Shown: positions 48,927 through 58,520, counted from the first letter of the stretch. The stretch is DNA of 64,000 bases from Burkholderiales bacterium (GCA_017307855.1 JAFKGD010000001.1:186001-250000); one strand, 5' to 3'. The notes: generated by a model from the letters alone, not told the origin. Numbers and translations are program-made.

Positions 48927-49733
48927 ATGACCGAATCCACCGTTTCCCCCACTGCCGCCCGGGGCTCCAAGGCCGTCCGTGTGCGCCCCGTGCCCGCCGT
49001 GAGCCGTTCCATCGCCATCCTCCGCCTGCTGGGCGACGCCAAGCAGAGCCTGGGGGTCAAGGCCATCGCCGACGAGCTGCAACTGGTGCCCAGCACCTGC
49101 CTGCACATCCTGCGCGTGCTGGTGAGCGAGGAACTGGTTCAGGTCGAGCCCGGCACCAAGCGCTACACCCTGGGCAGCGGCATGATCAGCCTGGCGCGCA
49201 GCGTGCTGGAAGGCGGCGGCTTCACGCGGCTGGTGCAGCCCGCGCTCGACCGCCTCGCGGCCAGCCGCGGCGTCACGGCCATGGGCGTGGAGATCAGCGC
49301 GCGGCAGACGGTGGTGGTGCTGGCGCTGTCCAAGTCCAGCCAGCCGTTCCGGCTGCACACCGACGTGGGCAGCCAGTTCTCGGGCTTCGTCAGCGCCACC
49401 GGCCGCCTCATCGCGGCCTATGGCGCAGAGGGCTGGCCCCAGTTGCGCAAGCAGTTCAACGCCACGCACTGGGACAAGGCGCCCACCTTCGAGACGTGGA
49501 AGAAAGAAGTCGAGCAGACCCGCGAGCGCCACTGGGCGGTGGACCGCGACAACTTCGTGAGCGGCCTCACCGTCGTGGCCGTGCCCATCCTCGATTCGGC
49601 GCACCAGCTGCGCTACACGCTGGTGGCGGCCGGCCTGTCGAGTCAGCTCAACGCCGCCGCCGTCAATGAGCTGGCCTCGACCATGAAGGACGAGGCGCAG
49701 GCCGTCGCGGCCATGCTCTATTCGCGCGGATGA
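48927..49733 (+). CDS. IclR-family transcriptional regulator
   Basis: A 268-residue regulator with an N-terminal winged helix-turn-helix (about 24-85: VPAVSRSIAILRLLGDAK, LVPSTCLHILRVLVSEEL) and a C-terminal IclR effector-binding GAF-like domain (about 100-260). A basic Thr/Ser-rich leader precedes the DNA-binding domain. IclR proteins usually control catabolic operons for aromatic or dicarboxylic acids. The convergent acyl-CoA ligase operon, whose upstream region carries a 19-base palindrome, is the likely target. Confidence 0.9.
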   Translation: MTESTVSPTAARGSKAVRVRPVPAVSRSIAILRLLGDAKQSLGVKAIADELQLVPSTCLHILRVLVSEELVQVEPGTKRYTLGSGMISLARSVLEGGGFTRLVQPALDRLAASRGVTAMGVEISARQTVVVLALSKSSQPFRLHTDVGSQFSGFVSATGRLIAAYGAEGWPQLRKQFNATHWDKAPTFETWKKEVEQTRERHWAVDRDNFVSGLTVVAVPILDSAHQLRYTLVAAGLSSQLNAAAVNELASTMKDEAQAVAAMLYSRG

Positions 49734-49822
49734 CGCGCGAATGACTCACTGATGATTCGCGGCCGACGCCCGCCCCGGCCTGCCGCGCCGAGCGGCCTGC
49801 CGGAGCGGGGCAGCACTCGCGA

Positions 49823-50794
49823 TCAATCGGCCTTCAGCCCCGCCGCTGCGATCAGCGGCTGCCACTTGCGGCGCTCGGCCTTGGTGAAGTCAGCCAGCTG
49901 GCTTGCCGGGCCGCCGGCGGGCTCGAAACCCAGCTCCAGCAGGCGCTGACGCGTTTCAGGCCGCTGCAGTGCCTTGTTGATCGCGCCGTTGAGCGCCGCC
50001 ACCACCTGGGGCGGCGTGCCGCGCGGGGCGTACAGCGCATTCCATGCGATCACCTCGAAGCCGGCGAACCCCTGCTCGGCCACTGTCTTCACGCCGGGCA
50101 CCAGGCTGCTGGGCTGGCTGGACGTGACGGCGATGGCACGCAGCTTGCCGCCCGCGATGTGGGGGCGCAGGCTGGTGGGTGTGTCGACGATCACCGGCAT
50201 CTGGCCGCCGATCACGTCGGTGATGGCCGTGGCCGCGCCCTTGTACGGCACGCCGAACAGCGGTGTGGCCGAGCGTTCCTTGAGCAGTTCCACGACGAGT
50301 CGCGCGCTGGTGCTGGGCAGCGCGATGTCGGCGCTGCGGCCGTTGGCCTTCACCGCGCTCACCACCTCGGCGGCCGAGTGCAGGCTCGACGTGCTGCTCA
50401 CGGCAATCACCATCGGGAAGGTGCCCACCAGCGCCACCGGCTCGAAATCCTTCTCCGGATCGAACGCGAGCCGCGAATAGAGGAACTGGTTGAGCACGTG
50501 CGTGGCGTTCGTGCCCATGGTAAGCGTGTAGCCATCGGGCGCGGCCTGCGCCGTCAGTTCGGTGCCCAGATTGCCGCCGGCGCCGGGGCGGTTGTCGATG
50601 ACGATGGGCTGGCCCAGGTCCCTGGCCATCTGTTCGGCCAGGTAGCGCGTGGCGATGTCGGTGCCCTGCCCCGCCGGGTAGGCCACGATGATGCGGATCG
50701 GCTTGCTCGGCCAGGCCTGGGCCTGGACTGTGGGCGATGCCAGCAGCACGAGCGTCGAGGCCAGCGCGGATAGCGCTGCTGCGATTCTTTTCAT
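49823..50794 (-). CDS. Bug-type tripartite transporter receptor
   Basis: A 323-residue periplasmic receptor. A Sec signal (about 1-26, ending VQAQA) is followed by WPSKPIRIIVAYPAGQGTDIATRYLAEQM, the standard Bug start. The carboxylate-binding loop NRPGAGGNLGTELTAQA is intact. It is last in the minus-strand operon with acyl-CoA ligase, dehydratase and CoA transferase, 80 bases after the CoA transferase gene, so it probably captures the acid that this pathway activates. ATG 50794 has a good fit with the signal peptide. Confidence 0.92.
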   Translation of the reverse strand: MKRIAAALSALASTLVLLASPTVQAQAWPSKPIRIIVAYPAGQGTDIATRYLAEQMARDLGQPIVIDNRPGAGGNLGTELTAQAAPDGYTLTMGTNATHVLNQFLYSRLAFDPEKDFEPVALVGTFPMVIAVSSTSSLHSAAEVVSAVKANGRSADIALPSTSARLVVELLKERSATPLFGVPYKGAATAITDVIGGQMPVIVDTPTSLRPHIAGGKLRAIAVTSSQPSSLVPGVKTVAEQGFAGFEVIAWNALYAPRGTPPQVVAALNGAINKALQRPETRQRLLELGFEPAGGPASQLADFTKAERRKWQPLIAAAGLKAD

Positions 50795-50874
50795 GTCTTG
50801 TCTCCGTCCTCTTGGGTCTGATTCTGTCTTGTCGGGGGGCTCGATGCGCGAGCCGACGGGTTCCTCGTGCGGTC

Positions 50875-52113
50875 TCAGCGCATGGCCACCTCCCGTTCCG
50901 CCAGCGGCATCCGGCCCCCGGCTGCATGTGGCGCGGCGCCGCTGGCTTCGAGCTGTTCGCGCTCGCGCGCGCCGTAGCCCAGGCCGGCCAGGATTTCCGG
51001 TGCGTCCTGCGCGAATCGCGGCGGCGCAGCGCCCGGGGTGCCCGGCGTGGCCGCCAGCCGCATGGGCGAGCGCACGCCCGTGTAGCCCTCGCGCCGCACC
51101 AGCACGTCGCGGTGGGCGCTGTGCGGATGCGACAGCGCCTGCGGCACAGACTGCACGGCGGCTGCGGGCACGGCCGCGCGCATCAGCGCCTCGCACAGCG
51201 GGCCGCTGGGCGAGCCGGCGATGGCGGACTCGATCTCGTCCTTGAGCGCGGCGCGGTTCAGCACGCGGCTGGCGTTGGACGCAAAGCGCGCGTCGTGTGC
51301 CAGTTGCGGCCGGCCGATGTGGCGCGAGAAGCGCTGGAACTGGCTGTCGTTGAGGATGCCGATGAACACCTCGCCATCGCTCGCGCGGAATTTGTCGTAC
51401 GGCGCGATGTTGGGATGCGCGCTGCCCAGCAGCTGAGGATCGTGGCCTGACGCGAACCAGCTCGACGCATGCGGCAGCAACAGGCTCAGCGCCGTGTCGT
51501 ACAGCGTGGCCTCCACGCGCTGGCCGGTGCCGGTGCGGTGCCGCGCCTGCAGCGCCATGAGGATGCCGCTGAGCGCCACGTAGCCCGTCAGGTGATCGAC
51601 CACCGGAATGCCCACGCGCGTGCTGCCGCTGGCCGCATCGCCGTTCACGCTCATCACACCGCACAGCGCCTGCAGCACCGCGTCGTAGCCCGGCAGCCCG
51701 CCCAGCGGGCCGTCGCCGCCGAAGCCGCTGATGGCGCAATAGATCAGGCGCGGGTAGCGCGCGGCCAGCGCCTGCTCGTAGCCCAGGCCCCAGCGCTCCA
51801 TCGTGCCGGGCACGAAGTTCTCGACCAGCGCGTCGGCGCCTTCCAGCAGGCGGTGCAGCACCTCCTGCGCGGCGGGCTGCGACAGGTCGAGGCTCAGCGC
51901 CCGCTTGCCCCGGTTGAGCGCCGAGAAGTACGCGGCGCTGCCCGAGCCGTCGAACGGCGGGCCCAGCCGCCGCGTCTCGTCGCCCGCAGGCGGCTCGACC
52001 TTGACGACCTCGGCCCCGTGGTCGGCCAGCATCTGCGTGCACAGCGGACCGGCCAGCACGCGCGTGAGGTCGACGACCTTCAGGCCCTGCAGCGATCCGG
52101 TGGCGCCGGGCAT
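50875..52113 (-). CDS. CaiB/BaiF (type III) CoA transferase
   Basis: A 412-residue family III CoA transferase. The N-terminus LQGLKVVDLTRVLAGPLCTQMLADHGAEVVKVE, GDETRRLGPPFD and LNRGKRALSLDLSQP are typical; the catalytic Asp is likely in VVDHLTGYVALSGIL. Such enzymes move CoA between organic acids through a glutamyl or aspartyl anhydride. It lies three bases after the dehydratase stop, so the two are coupled. The substrate is unknown; mesaconate, itaconate or carnitine-like acids are typical for the family. Confidence 0.9.
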   Translation of the reverse strand: MPGATGSLQGLKVVDLTRVLAGPLCTQMLADHGAEVVKVEPPAGDETRRLGPPFDGSGSAAYFSALNRGKRALSLDLSQPAAQEVLHRLLEGADALVENFVPGTMERWGLGYEQALAARYPRLIYCAISGFGGDGPLGGLPGYDAVLQALCGVMSVNGDAASGSTRVGIPVVDHLTGYVALSGILMALQARHRTGTGQRVEATLYDTALSLLLPHASSWFASGHDPQLLGSAHPNIAPYDKFRASDGEVFIGILNDSQFQRFSRHIGRPQLAHDARFASNASRVLNRAALKDEIESAIAGSPSGPLCEALMRAAVPAAAVQSVPQALSHPHSAHRDVLVRREGYTGVRSPMRLAATPGTPGAAPPRFAQDAPEILAGLGYGAREREQLEASGAAPHAAGGRMPLAEREVAMR

Positions 52114-52116
52114 GGT

Positions 52117-53259
52117 TCAGCGGCCCTTCGACGGCAGCACGACCACGCCGCTGCCCAGCACCGACAGCTCGCCGTCCTGGTTGTGCGCTTCCTGCTCGAT
52201 CTCGACCAGGTGCTTGCCGTCCTCGACGTATTTGCGCTTGACCCGGCCCTTGATGAAGAGCATGTCGCCTTCGGGGTTGTGGCGGCGGATCTTGCAGCTG
52301 GCCTTGTGCAGGAAGCCGGTGTCGCCCGCCCAGTTGGTCAGGTGGTGCGTGAGCCACGAGGTGCGCTCGGGGCCGTAGTCGTAGGCGCCCGGTGCGCCAA
52401 CTTCCAGCGCGAAGTCTTCTTCCCAGTGCACGCGCTCGGGCACGTCCGGAATGCCGAAGCGGTTCTTGATGCCCACGCCCGGGTGCTGGTCGATCAGTTG
52501 CCAGGCCAGCTTGTTGGCGCGGATGTACAGGCCGCCCCAGCCCTGCGCGTAGGCGATGAAGCCGGTCACCGTCATCGGGCCCTTGAACATGGTGGGCAGT
52601 TCTTCGCCCTCCTTCACGTCCTCCCAGTAGCGCGGGGTGGCGCCGCGCACTTCCTCATGGCGGTAGAGCTTGTAGGCCTCGCCCAGCTCCTCGTCGGTAT
52701 ACTTGCGCGGCTCGCGCGAACGCACTTCCTTGTACTTGGTGCCGACTTCGCGGGCGTGATCGCGCTCGGTGCGAAAGCACCAGCTGTCGGCCTCGGCCAC
52801 CTTGTCGCCGCTCTGGTTGAAGAAATCGACGTGGTAGATCTGCTGGATGGCGCGGCCGGCGAAGCGCGTCTGGTGCTCGATCAGGTCCTTGAGGTGCGCC
52901 TCGGTGTGGATCTCGTCGTTGCGGCGCACGGGCTTGTGCCAGGTCCAGTCCGCGCCCGACCACATGGCGTGCACGCCCGGCAGGCCGCCCACGTAGCCCG
53001 ACACGATGCGGCTGGTGGCGAACAGGAAACTGGGCAGCGCCACGATGCCGCCGTAATGCGACTTGGCCGCGTAGTCCGGATCGCACCACAACGGGTTGTC
53101 ATCGCCGATGCCGTGGGCATAGTGGCGGATGTTGTCGCGCGTGGCTTCGTGGCACCACGGCTCCACCGTCTGGCCGATCTTGACGCCAATGCGCTTGCGC
53201 AGGTCGTCCAGTCCGTTCTCGGTGATCTTGGGAAAACTGCGTTGGGTGTGGCTGGACAT
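52117..53259 (-). CDS. MaoC/FAS1-like double-hotdog dehydratase
   Basis: A 380-residue protein with two hotdog halves. The N-terminal half (about 1-165) contains IGQTVEPWCHEATRDNIRHYAHGIGDDNPLW, related to FAS1-like dehydratase domains; the C-terminal half begins near TVTGFIAYAQGWGG and ends in a MaoC-like hydratase strand pattern. Such proteins hydrate or dehydrate enoyl-CoA thioesters such as mesaconyl-CoA. The residues are consistent with activity, but the catalytic Asp/His pair cannot be placed by eye with confidence. Its neighbours are the CoA transferase and the acyl-CoA ligase. Confidence 0.82.
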   Translation of the reverse strand: MSSHTQRSFPKITENGLDDLRKRIGVKIGQTVEPWCHEATRDNIRHYAHGIGDDNPLWCDPDYAAKSHYGGIVALPSFLFATSRIVSGYVGGLPGVHAMWSGADWTWHKPVRRNDEIHTEAHLKDLIEHQTRFAGRAIQQIYHVDFFNQSGDKVAEADSWCFRTERDHAREVGTKYKEVRSREPRKYTDEELGEAYKLYRHEEVRGATPRYWEDVKEGEELPTMFKGPMTVTGFIAYAQGWGGLYIRANKLAWQLIDQHPGVGIKNRFGIPDVPERVHWEEDFALEVGAPGAYDYGPERTSWLTHHLTNWAGDTGFLHKASCKIRRHNPEGDMLFIKGRVKRKYVEDGKHLVEIEQEAHNQDGELSVLGSGVVVLPSKGR

Positions 53260-53352
53260 TTTCTGGGGTCTCCTGGTTGAAAAATCGGGGTTTCGGGCAC
53301 ACCGGCGGCTGGCCTGACGGCCCGAAGGTCCTGTAGGGGGTGTCGTCTCTCT

Positions 53353-54921
53353 CTATGCCATGGGCTGCAGCGCTGCGGCTTCGCGCTCGCGCAGCACCTT
53401 GCGGTGCACCTTGCCCGCCGGTGTCTTGGGAAGCTCAGGCACCACGGCGACGTGGCGCGGGTATTCGTGCTGGCTGAGCTTGGTCTTCACCAGCTCCTGG
53501 ATTTCGGAGATGAACGCGTCGCTGACCGCGCGCTCGCTGACCACGAAGGCCTTGACCACCTGGCCGCGCAGCGCGTCGGGCACGCCGATGGCGGCGGCCT
53601 CCAGCACGTCGGGGTGCATGAGCATCACGTTCTCGATCTCGACCGCGCTCATGGTCCAGCCGGCCGAGATGATCACGTCGTCGGCCCGCCCACCGTGCCA
53701 GAAGTAGCCGTCGTCGTCGATGCGGCCCAGGTCCTTGGTGGGAATCCACTCGCCGCGGCGCAGCACCATGAGCTGGCCGGTGGCGCCGGGCGCGCACACC
53801 CGTCCCTCGGCGTCGTGCACCTCCACCCGCGTGCCGGGCACGGCCTTGCCGAGCGAGCCGCGCTTGACCGGGAAGTCAGGCGCACCCGGATAGCTGGCCA
53901 GCACCACGCCGATCTCGGTCGTGCCGTACATGCTGCACACCTCCAGTCCGAAGGTCTGGCGCACGAAGTCGGCCGTGTCGTCGTCGATGGGCTCGCCGGT
54001 GAACGACAGCTTCTCGAAAGCGAAGCGGTAGTCGCCCGCCTTGCCGCAGTTCTTCATCATCCGGTAGTGCGTGGCCGCCGCCGACATGTTGGTGAAGCCG
54101 TGCTGCGACAGTGCCTGCAGCAACCGTTCGGGGTTGAAGCGCCCGCTGTACGCGCCCACCGTGAGCCCCATGGCCAGCGGTGCCAGCGTACCGTGCCACA
54201 GGCCGTGGCCCCAGGCCGGTGACGACGGGCAGAAGAAGCGGTCGCCGGGGCGCAGGCCGGTGCCGTAGAGCGCGGCCACGGTCAGCGTAACCAGGGCCTT
54301 GTGTGTGTGCTTCACGGCTTCGGGCAGCTCGCGCGTCGTGCCCGAGGTGTACTGGAACACCGCCAGATCGCCGGCCCGCGTCTTCACCTCGTAATGCGTG
54401 GGCAAGGTGCGCAGCTGCGTGAACAGCGCGTCGTCGAACACCGCTACATCCAGCGGCTCCACGGTTTCGATGCCGCGTGCCACATCAACCTTCTGCTCGT
54501 TCGTGACCAGCAGGCTCGGCTTGCAGTCGTTGACCCGCAGGCGGATGCCGTCGGGCCCGAACAGCGTGAACATCGGCACGGCGATCGCGCCGCGCTTGAT
54601 GACGCCGAACATGGCCGTGTAGAAGGCCCGCGAGGGCTCCAGCATGATCGCCACGCGATCGCCCGGCTGCACGCCGCGCGATTCGAGCAGGTGCGCGAAG
54701 CGCGACGAGTCGGCCGACAACTCGGCATAGGTGATCACTTCGTCGCCGCCCTGCGCCAGCGCCACCACCAGGGCGTCACGGCCCGTGGCCGCATGACGGT
54801 CCACGCATTCGTGGGCGATGTTGAGGAACTCCCGGTCGCCATCGAACAGCTCCCACAGCCTGTCTTGCGTGAAGTGCGCCTGCGCGTCGGCGTAACTCAC
54901 GTAGTCGGTCAATCGCGTCAT
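53353..54921 (-). CDS. Acyl-CoA synthetase (AMP-forming)
   Basis: A 522-residue adenylate-forming ligase. The fold is clear: the phosphate loop YTSGTTRELPEAVKHTH, the aromatic YGTTEIGVVL (A5), and the C-terminal domain with catalytic Lys504 in TPAGK. The loop differs from the usual SGTTGxPKG: Arg replaces the Gly, and Lys comes later. The substrate is likely a carboxylic acid taken up by the Bug receptor downstream, but is unknown. ATG 54921 is chosen for the family start. It is first in the operon with dehydratase, CoA transferase and receptor. Confidence 0.88.
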   Translation of the reverse strand: MTRLTDYVSYADAQAHFTQDRLWELFDGDREFLNIAHECVDRHAATGRDALVVALAQGGDEVITYAELSADSSRFAHLLESRGVQPGDRVAIMLEPSRAFYTAMFGVIKRGAIAVPMFTLFGPDGIRLRVNDCKPSLLVTNEQKVDVARGIETVEPLDVAVFDDALFTQLRTLPTHYEVKTRAGDLAVFQYTSGTTRELPEAVKHTHKALVTLTVAALYGTGLRPGDRFFCPSSPAWGHGLWHGTLAPLAMGLTVGAYSGRFNPERLLQALSQHGFTNMSAAATHYRMMKNCGKAGDYRFAFEKLSFTGEPIDDDTADFVRQTFGLEVCSMYGTTEIGVVLASYPGAPDFPVKRGSLGKAVPGTRVEVHDAEGRVCAPGATGQLMVLRRGEWIPTKDLGRIDDDGYFWHGGRADDVIISAGWTMSAVEIENVMLMHPDVLEAAAIGVPDALRGQVVKAFVVSERAVSDAFISEIQELVKTKLSQHEYPRHVAVVPELPKTPAGKVHRKVLREREAAALQPMA

Positions 54922-54987
54922 GTCTGCCTTGTCTCTTTGTCGTGTCTTGCGATGGACATGCAGTTTTCCGATTCCGCAAGTTTTTGT

Positions 54988-55006
54988 CAAATGGAATTTT
55001 CATTTG
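54988..55006. promoter_or_regulatory. 19-base palindrome, candidate IclR operator
   Basis: CAAATGGAA-T-TTTCATTTG is a 9-1-9 inverted repeat with one mismatch, and an outer TTGTC/GACAA pair flanks it (54984-54988 and 55013-55017). It lies about 67 bases upstream of the acyl-CoA ligase start, in an AT-rich island. The form with GGAA/TTTC near the centre resembles IclR sites. Both regulator and target are inference. Confidence 0.5.
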
Positions 55007-55144
55007 TACATAGACAATTATTTAGGACATGAAATCGACCGATGCCCGCGACTCGGGAGGTCGTGAAACACGTTGCAGTCGTGACGCCTTGTCGCAAGGC
55101 ACCACGCCGGTGCCGCCGTCGTGGCACCGTCCTTGCTAAAGCTT

Positions 55145-55160
55145 TTGACCAAATGGTCCA
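55145..55160. promoter_or_regulatory. RutR-type operator (TTGACCA-N2-TGGTCCA)
   Basis: TTGACCA-AA-TGGTCCA matches the E. coli RutR consensus TTGACCA-N2-TGGTCAA at every specified position but one. RutR is a TetR-family repressor that senses uracil and thymine and controls pyrimidine use. The site is 58 bases before the Urc1 start, just upstream of its likely promoter. A RutR gene is not in the window. Confidence 0.72.
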
Positions 55161-55167
55161 CCCCGTC

Positions 55168-55196
55168 TTGCGATCGGCGCGGCCCACCTGTACATT
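55168..55196 (+). promoter_or_regulatory. Sigma-70 promoter of the URC operon
   Basis: -35 TTGCGA (55168-55173), 17 bases, then -10 TACATT (55191-55196). It would start transcription about 16 bases before the ATG, leaving room for the TGAGGA ribosome binding site. The RutR-type operator lies seven bases upstream of the -35. Confidence 0.55.
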
Positions 55197-55218
55197 GAGT
55201 TTTTTGAGGACGCCACCC

Positions 55219-56520
55219 ATGCCCGATGCCGCCTCCACCGCGACCCCGTCGCCCGCATCCGCCAGCCCGGCGGCCGCACATCCCACGCGCCGCCACATCC
55301 GCCTCACCTCGCACACCGGCGGCTTCGGCGCGCTGCCCATCGTGTGGGGCGCACCCACGGCGGCCGAGCGCGGGCCGGTGGTGGGGACCACCACCACGCG
55401 CGCTCATCGCAACGTGATCGGCACGCATTCCGGCTCGTACAGCGTGTACCGCGCGCTCGCCGTGGCGGCCGGCGCGCTCAAGCCCGAGCACAAGGCCGAC
55501 CTCACCAACACCTCGCCCACCGATGCCATCGGCCCGTATCCGCAGTGGGGCGAGCCGGGCCGCATCGTCAGCCTCGACCCCTGGGGCGCCGTGGTGGCCG
55601 ATGCCTTCGCCGCCGAGATGGCCGCCGGCTACGACATCCGGCCGACGATCGCCGTGACCAAGGCGCACGTCATCCTTCCCGAGGTCATCGAAGCCGTGCA
55701 GAAAGGCCGCCTGAAGGCCGACGGCAAGTTCCTGCTGCCCGGCGGCGGCGCGGTGGTCACCAAGGTGGCGGTGGAGCCCGTGTGGTACCTGCCCGAGGTG
55801 GCGAAGCGTTTCAACTGCTCCGAGGCCGATCTGCGCCGCGTGCTGTTCGAGGAAACCGGCGGCATGTATCCCGAGCTGGTCACGCGCAGTGATCTCGAAG
55901 TCTTCCTGCCGCCCATCGGCGGGCAGACGCTCTACATCTTCGGCAACCCGCGCGACCTGGCCGACACCGGCGTGGAGCTCACCGCGCGCATCCACGACGA
56001 ATGCAACGGCTCCGACGTGTTCGGCTCCGACATCTGCACCTGCCGCCCCTATCTCACGCACGCCATCGAGGAGTGCATTGCCGGCGCGCAGCGCGGCGGC
56101 GTGGGCCTGATCGCCTACAGCCGCAAGGAAGGCCGCGCTTTGGGCGAAGTCACCAAGTTCCTGGTCTACAACGCACGCAAGCGCCAGGTGGGCGGCGACA
56201 CGGCCGACCAGTACTTCGCCCGCACCGAATGCGTGGCCGGCGTGCAGGACATGCGTTTCCAGGAGCTCATGCCTGACGTCTTCCACTGGCTGGGCATCCG
56301 CAAGATCCACCGGCTGGTGTCGATGAGCAACATGAAGTTCGACGCCATCACTGGCTCGGGCATCGAGATCGGCGAGCGCATCAACATCCCCGACGAACTC
56401 ATCCCCGCCGACGCGCGCGTCGAGATGGACGCGAAGATGGCCGCAGGCTACTTCACCCCGGGCGCCGTGCCCGACACCGAAGAACTCAAGAAGGCCAAGG
56501 GCCGGGGACTCACCGAATGA
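55219..56520 (+). CDS. urc1: Urc1-like protein (GTP cyclohydrolase II family)
   Basis: A 433-residue protein. The second half (about 222-400) is a GTP cyclohydrolase II (RibA) domain with the zinc cysteines Cys262, Cys273 and Cys275 (DECNGSDVFGSDICTC) and the EGRALG loop near 304-309. The first ~220 residues are a distinct domain absent from RibA. This fusion-like form next to Urc4 and uracil phosphoribosyltransferase identifies Urc1, which in the yeast Lachancea kluyveri acts on UMP in uracil breakdown rather than in riboflavin synthesis. The start is ATG 55219, preceded by TGAGGA. Its stop overlaps the next start (ATGA). Confidence 0.9.
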   Translation: MPDAASTATPSPASASPAAAHPTRRHIRLTSHTGGFGALPIVWGAPTAAERGPVVGTTTTRAHRNVIGTHSGSYSVYRALAVAAGALKPEHKADLTNTSPTDAIGPYPQWGEPGRIVSLDPWGAVVADAFAAEMAAGYDIRPTIAVTKAHVILPEVIEAVQKGRLKADGKFLLPGGGAVVTKVAVEPVWYLPEVAKRFNCSEADLRRVLFEETGGMYPELVTRSDLEVFLPPIGGQTLYIFGNPRDLADTGVELTARIHDECNGSDVFGSDICTCRPYLTHAIEECIAGAQRGGVGLIAYSRKEGRALGEVTKFLVYNARKRQVGGDTADQYFARTECVAGVQDMRFQELMPDVFHWLGIRKIHRLVSMSNMKFDAITGSGIEIGERINIPDELIPADARVEMDAKMAAGYFTPGAVPDTEELKKAKGRGLTE

Positions 56521-57803
56521 CGCAGGCACCCATCGTCTCTTCCGCACCCGACACCGACACCCGGGCGCCGCAAGGCGCCGCCGCCCACCTGCGCAGCACG
56601 CGCGCCGTGCGCGAGCGCGCTTCCGGCCTGCTGGCGCGTGCCCGCGCCGACCAGTCCATCTGGTTCACCATCGACGATGCGGCCATGGCCACGGCTGCCG
56701 ACGAAGTGGCCGCCGCCACGAAGTCGCGCTACCCCGGCCTGCGCATCCCGTACCACAGCCGCTGGCGCCACTTCGAGGCCGGCGGCATTGACCGCCGCGC
56801 CGAACTCGACCGCCTGCTGGGCGACGACGCCACCGCCTATACGCGCGCCCGCGCCCACATCGATCTGGCGCTGGTGAGCGTGCTGCTCGACGCCGGCGCC
56901 GGGCCGGACTGGAAATACGTCGAGTCGGCCAGCGGCCAGACTTTCACGCGATCCGAAGGGCTGGGCGTGGCGAGCTTCCATGCCTTCACCTCGGGCCTCT
57001 TCTCCAGCAACCCTCAGCGGCCGCTGCAGGCCGATGCCGCCGGCCTGCGCGGCGTCATCACCGACCACCTGGCGCGCGCCTTCCAGGTCAGCGAAGCCAA
57101 TCCGCTGGTGGGGCTGGCCGGCCGTGCCACGCTGCTGCGCCGCCTCGGCGAGGTGCTGCACGCGCAGCCCGAGGTCTACGGACCCGATGGCCGCCCAGGC
57201 GCGCTGTTCGACGAGATGGCCAACGCGATCGGCGGCGAGATCCCGCCCACGGCCGAGTTCGAACTGCACGACCTGCTCGAGACCCTGCTGGCCACGCTCT
57301 CGGGCATCTGGCCGGCGCAGAACGCCATCGACGGCGTGCCGCTGGGCGACTGCTGGCGCCACGGCGGCGTGCCCGGCCCCGGGCTCACCGCAGGCTGGAT
57401 GCCGTTCCACAAGCTGAGCCAGTGGCTCACCTATTCGCTGATCGAGCCCTTCGAATGGGCCGGCGTGAAGGTGCGTGGGCTCGATGCGCTCACGGCGCTG
57501 CCCGAATACCGCAACGGCGGGCTGCTGCTGGACACCGGCGTCATCGTGCCGCGCGAGGCCGATTTCGCCACGCGCACCTGGCAGGCCGGCGACGAGTGCA
57601 TCGTCGAATGGCGCGCCCTGACCGTGGCCCTGCTCGACGAGATCGCGCCGCTGGTGCGCGACCGGCTGGGCCTCTCGGCCGATCGCATGCCACTGGCCTG
57701 CGTGCTAGAAGGCGGCTCCTGGGCCGCCGGCCGCGCCACCGCCCAGCGCCTGCGCGGCGGCAGCCCGCCGCTGCTCATCGACAGCGACGGCACCGTGTTC
57801 TGA
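56517..57803 (+). CDS. urc4: Urc4/Urg3 family (DUF1688) protein
   Basis: A 428-residue soluble protein of DUF1688, the Urc4/Urg3 family. Typical segments are SIWFTIDDAAMATAADEV, RIPYHSRWRHFEAGGIDR, WKYVESASGQTFTRSEGLGVAS, and LSQWLTYSLIEPFEWAG followed by LTALPEYRNGGLLLDTGV. In Lachancea it is needed for uracil use and probably acts after Urc1 on a ribosylurea-type intermediate; its exact chemistry is not settled. The overlap with urc1 and the upp gene just after it support a catabolic unit. Confidence 0.9.
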   Translation: MTQAPIVSSAPDTDTRAPQGAAAHLRSTRAVRERASGLLARARADQSIWFTIDDAAMATAADEVAAATKSRYPGLRIPYHSRWRHFEAGGIDRRAELDRLLGDDATAYTRARAHIDLALVSVLLDAGAGPDWKYVESASGQTFTRSEGLGVASFHAFTSGLFSSNPQRPLQADAAGLRGVITDHLARAFQVSEANPLVGLAGRATLLRRLGEVLHAQPEVYGPDGRPGALFDEMANAIGGEIPPTAEFELHDLLETLLATLSGIWPAQNAIDGVPLGDCWRHGGVPGPGLTAGWMPFHKLSQWLTYSLIEPFEWAGVKVRGLDALTALPEYRNGGLLLDTGVIVPREADFATRTWQAGDECIVEWRALTVALLDEIAPLVRDRLGLSADRMPLACVLEGGSWAAGRATAQRLRGGSPPLLIDSDGTVF

Positions 57804-57881
57804 CCTGCCGCGCACCCCGGCTGCGACAATCCCGCCCCAGCCCGTTTTCATCCGCAACCCTCACCGCCGAACGATTCCAGC

Positions 57882-58520
<639 letters not shown>

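Noticed and set aside
49823-54921. Assigning the acid operon to itaconate degradation
   Set aside because: The CoA transferase and hydratase would fit, but no citramalyl-CoA lyase is present and an AMP-forming ligase is. The evidence is too thin for a named pathway.
54922-55218. An additional gene in the region between the acid and URC operons
   Set aside because: Frames here are short and lack good ribosome binding sites. The stretch is better explained by operators and promoters.
55219-56520. Calling the RibA-like gene a riboflavin-synthesis GTP cyclohydrolase II
   Set aside because: The long extra N-terminal domain and the Urc4-upp neighbours fit Urc1; no other riboflavin gene is nearby.
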